Shown: positions 4,673 to 6,436 of the stretch, piece by piece | How positions within the stretch are numbered: the first letter of the stretch is position 1 | Layout: each line of letters begins with the position of its first letter | NCBI GenBank assembly: GCA_031272745.1 | Contig: JAISTF010000083.1 | Location: 1 to 6,436 of the forward strand | DNA length: 6,436 nt | Reading direction: 5' to 3' | DNA from: Eubacteriales Family XIII. Incertae Sedis bacterium | GTDB taxonomy: Bacteria > Bacillota > Clostridia > Peptostreptococcales > Anaerovoracaceae | Notes under the pieces: model-generated | The model's input: only the letters and a program-made list of their open reading frames with translations | The model's database searches: none | Told to the model about the DNA's origin: nothing | Program-made: the position numbers and the translations under genes

Positions 4673-6436
4673 ATGGAAAACGAGAAAATGAGAATCGCCG
4701 ACCGGTTCGGGGTGAAACTGCTTGTGTTCCTGCTGTGTACGGCGTGCTTTGCGTACGGGGCGTACATGGCGGTGCAGGCGACCCATGCGCTCGACTGGAA
4801 CAACAACCCGCTGCTGCCGACGACGGACCCGCGTTTCGTGCTGGCGAAAGGCGGCTACGCTACGTCGGATCTGTTTGTGCAGGCGGTGGACGGCGACGTG
4901 AACGAGCTATACACGATGGCCACTACCTCCAAAAGCGACGCGTACATCGACTCGGGCGCGGCGACGGCCGAGGATCTGGACGCGATGCTGCGCGGCGTGT
5001 ACGACGGGCTCGCCGCCAGCTGCGCCGGCGCCGTGCCCGGTCAGCTCAGCGGCGGCTACCAAATCGATGTCGGCGGGGAGCCGCAGACGTTTGGCTACGA
5101 GGCGTTCCTCGCGTCGGACGCGTTCATCGTGCGGGAAGAGTGGGATGCGGGCGGCGGCACCGTGTCGTCCTCACGCGGCTGGGAGGAGGCGGGCGTCAGG
5201 GAGGCCTTCCGCGCGCTGTACTCCGAGCAGGTCAAGGCCGTCGAGGAAGGCTTGAAGGCCCTCCGGAAACAGGAGCTGCGGAACTTCCAGGCCAGGCTCG
5301 ACGAGCAGGGCCTATTGTATTTCGCGACGGACGGGGCAAACACGCTGACAAATGTGCCGGCGCTGGCAAAGAGCACGGCGCTCGATGCCGCCACGCAGGA
5401 TGCGCTGGACGCGCTGGGCGCGCCCGTCTCGTACAGGTTTTCGAAAGCCGGCGGGGAGCTGACGGCGTCCGCGGAGGGGACGCTGTCGGAGATAGGGGGC
5501 GTGGCGGATCGGCTCTTCCCCTACGGGCAGGATGCGGTTTCGCAGGTTTTGTCCGACCCCTACTGGGCGCCCTCCACCCCGTTCCCCGTGCCGGAAGGAA
5601 CGGCGCTGTTCGTCGCGTACACGGATGCTTATTTCGCGGCGCACGACGCGGCGCTCGAACGCGTGCGGGACGCGTACCGCACGATCGCGCTGCCGGCGGC
5701 GGCGGCGTGGGTGGCGTGCCTCGTGCTGTGCGTGATGCTGCTCGTGTGGACGGGCCGGAAGCGGGCGGCGCGGGCGGCAGAATGCCGCCCCTACAAGGAC
5801 GAGGCTTCGATTGTGGACGTAGAGGCGGCATCCTGCCGCCCCTACAAGGACGAGGCTTCGATTGTGGATGTAGGGGCGGCTTGTAGCCGCCCGCCAACCG
5901 GTCAACCGTCATACCGCTGGGATCGCTGTCCGATGGAACTGCAGATCATCCTTATTGCACTATGCGTAGGCGTCGCCGCCGTCACGATGCGGGCCTACGC
6001 CATAGCGCGGATCGAAAGCAACGCCGTCTACTCGTCCGTCTACTGGCCGGCGGGGACCTTCGGCGATGTGCTGTTCTGCGGCGCGATGGCCGCGCTGTTT
6101 GCGCTCGGCCTTTGGTGCCTGACCTCGCTCGTGCGCAACGGCGCGGCGGGGACGTTTGCGGCGCGCTCGGGCGTCTGCCTCGGCGCGGCGGCGCTCGGGC
6201 GCGGCGTCGCCTTGCTCGCGCACACCGCGAAGACCGGCTTCGACGGCACGAACCCGCTCGCGAAGACCGTCGTGCTCGTCGCCGCGTTTTGGCTCGTGAC
6301 GTCCATCTTTGCGGGCGGGCTCGGCCTCGCGCTGCGGGGCGGGCGGGGAGAGATCCCTGTGGTTGTGTTTGCCATCCTGCTCGTGGTCGTGCTCGCGCTC
6401 GCGCTGTGGTTCACGGTGCGGTGGGCGCGGCGGTAC
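4673..6436 (+). CDS. Multi-pass membrane sensor, probable histidine kinase of the upstream regulator (3' partial)
   Basis: From ATG 4673 the frame stays open for 588 codons to the window end, with no stop. It begins MENEKMRIADRFGVKLLVFL. Membrane segment 1 spans about 14-34; residues 35-336 form an extracellular sensor region with no recognised fold; segment 2 is at 337-361. A cytoplasmic linker, 362-420, holds the palindromic repeat array. Segments follow near 422-443, 465-487, 532-554 and 561-582, then RWARRY. The positive ends GRKR and RWARR fit six spans with the C-terminus inside. The linker end YRWDRCPMEL resembles the W-D-K-I-P-x-D-L stretch I recall in clostridial sensor kinases with this 2+4 span layout. 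HisKA and ATPase domains would lie beyond 6436 and are not seen, so the kinase call rests on operon position and architecture. Without the array the protein would be about 40 residues shorter. GC content is very high throughout. Confidence 0.75.
   Translation, partial: MENEKMRIADRFGVKLLVFLLCTACFAYGAYMAVQATHALDWNNNPLLPTTDPRFVLAKGGYATSDLFVQAVDGDVNELYTMATTSKSDAYIDSGAATAEDLDAMLRGVYDGLAASCAGAVPGQLSGGYQIDVGGEPQTFGYEAFLASDAFIVREEWDAGGGTVSSSRGWEEAGVREAFRALYSEQVKAVEEGLKALRKQELRNFQARLDEQGLLYFATDGANTLTNVPALAKSTALDAATQDALDALGAPVSYRFSKAGGELTASAEGTLSEIGGVADRLFPYGQDAVSQVLSDPYWAPSTPFPVPEGTALFVAYTDAYFAAHDAALERVRDAYRTIALPAAAAWVACLVLCVMLLVWTGRKRAARAAECRPYKDEASIVDVEAASCRPYKDEASIVDVGAACSRPPTGQPSYRWDRCPMELQIILIALCVGVAAVTMRAYAIARIESNAVYSSVYWPAGTFGDVLFCGAMAALFALGLWCLTSLVRNGAAGTFAARSGVCLGAAALGRGVALLAHTAKTGFDGTNPLAKTVVLVAAFWLVTSIFAGGLGLALRGGRGEIPVVVFAILLVVVLALALWFTVRWARRY
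5771..5895. repeat. 51-bp-period palindromic repeat array inside the sensor gene
   Basis: Units start at 5773 and 5824 (51 bp each, 17 codons), with a partial third from 5875. Each begins with a hairpin: GGCGGCA-GAA-TGCCGCC, GGCGGCA-TCC-TGCCGCC and GGCGGCT-TGT-AGCCGCC; the third keeps the stem by a compensatory A:T to T:A change. Between hairpins is a conserved linker with AGGACGAGGCTTCGATTGTG. A second pairing joins neighbours: GCCGCCCCTACA (5835-5846) and TGTAGGGGCGGC (5869-5880) are perfect 12-bp inverted repeats with a 22-base loop. The array has inverted ends: the left end (5771-5795) is the reverse complement form of the arms at 5869-5895, which match the solo copy in hypD. Translation gives the repeated peptide CRPYKDEASIVDV. 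A 9-base tandem, GCGGGCGGC at 5761 and 5770, abuts the left edge. Confidence 0.9.

Noticed and set aside
3748..4806. A 352-codon minus-strand open frame over the response regulator
   Set aside because: Histidine/arginine/valine-rich product typical of antisense frames in GC-rich DNA; the plus strand carries complete response regulator motifs.
5761..5778. Tandem GCGGGCGGC as a separate repeat element
   Set aside because: Only two 9-base copies in very GC-rich sequence at the edge of the array; reported within the array entry.
4735..5886. A 383-codon plus-strand open frame overlapping the sensor gene
   Set aside because: It is an arginine/glycine-rich shadow in a different frame. The frame from ATG 4673 has the ribosome site, the membrane segments and the regulator context, and stays open to the window end.
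5771..5895. CRISPR array
   Set aside because: The segments between the hairpins are nearly identical to each other and the whole array is translated; there are no unique spacers and only about two units.
5761..5935. The sensor gene split into two genes, with a new start at ATG 5933
   Set aside because: The frame runs through the array without a stop, ATG 5933 has no ribosome site, and YRWDRCPMEL fits the linker of one multi-pass sensor.

Overview
The window comes from a GC-rich bacterial chromosome. Codon third positions strongly favour G/C, Shine-Dalgarno sites are strong, one gene appears to start with TTG, and the gene families (surface protein with Ig-like repeats, OmpR-type regulator with a multi-membrane-pass sensor, hydrogenase maturation genes) fit a high-GC anaerobic Clostridia-like member of the Bacillota. 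That placement is inference; nothing here gives a species.

Layout. (1) Positions 1-2166, plus strand: the 3' part of a large surface protein made of repeated Ig-like modules, a proline/charged stalk and a C-terminal region with three membrane segments. (2) 2167-2286: a short convergent intergenic region with three GCGTA words at exact 10-bp spacing, an imperfect inverted repeat and a perfect GC-rich hairpin probably used as terminator from both sides. (3) 2287-3692, minus strand: a two-gene hypC-hypD operon for [NiFe]-hydrogenase Fe(CN)2CO centre assembly; no other hyp gene or hydrogenase is visible. (4) 3693-3930: a divergent intergenic region with candidate extended -10 promoters on both strands and a hairpin. 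(5) 3931-6436, plus strand: an OmpR/PhoB-type response regulator followed 16 bp later by a long membrane sensor gene, almost certainly its histidine kinase, which stays open to the window end before any kinase domain is reached.

The most notable feature is a short palindromic repeat family found twice, each time inside a protein-coding gene and each time in frame. One solo copy lies in hypD, where it explains most of that protein's extra length. A 51-bp-period array of about 2.3 units lies in the cytoplasmic linker of the sensor. Shared 12-base and 10-base arms, a varying centre and one compensatory stem change suggest a REP-like or protein-coding palindromic element tolerated as added peptide. 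I see no new defence or biosynthetic system here; the coding palindromes are the part most worth following up.
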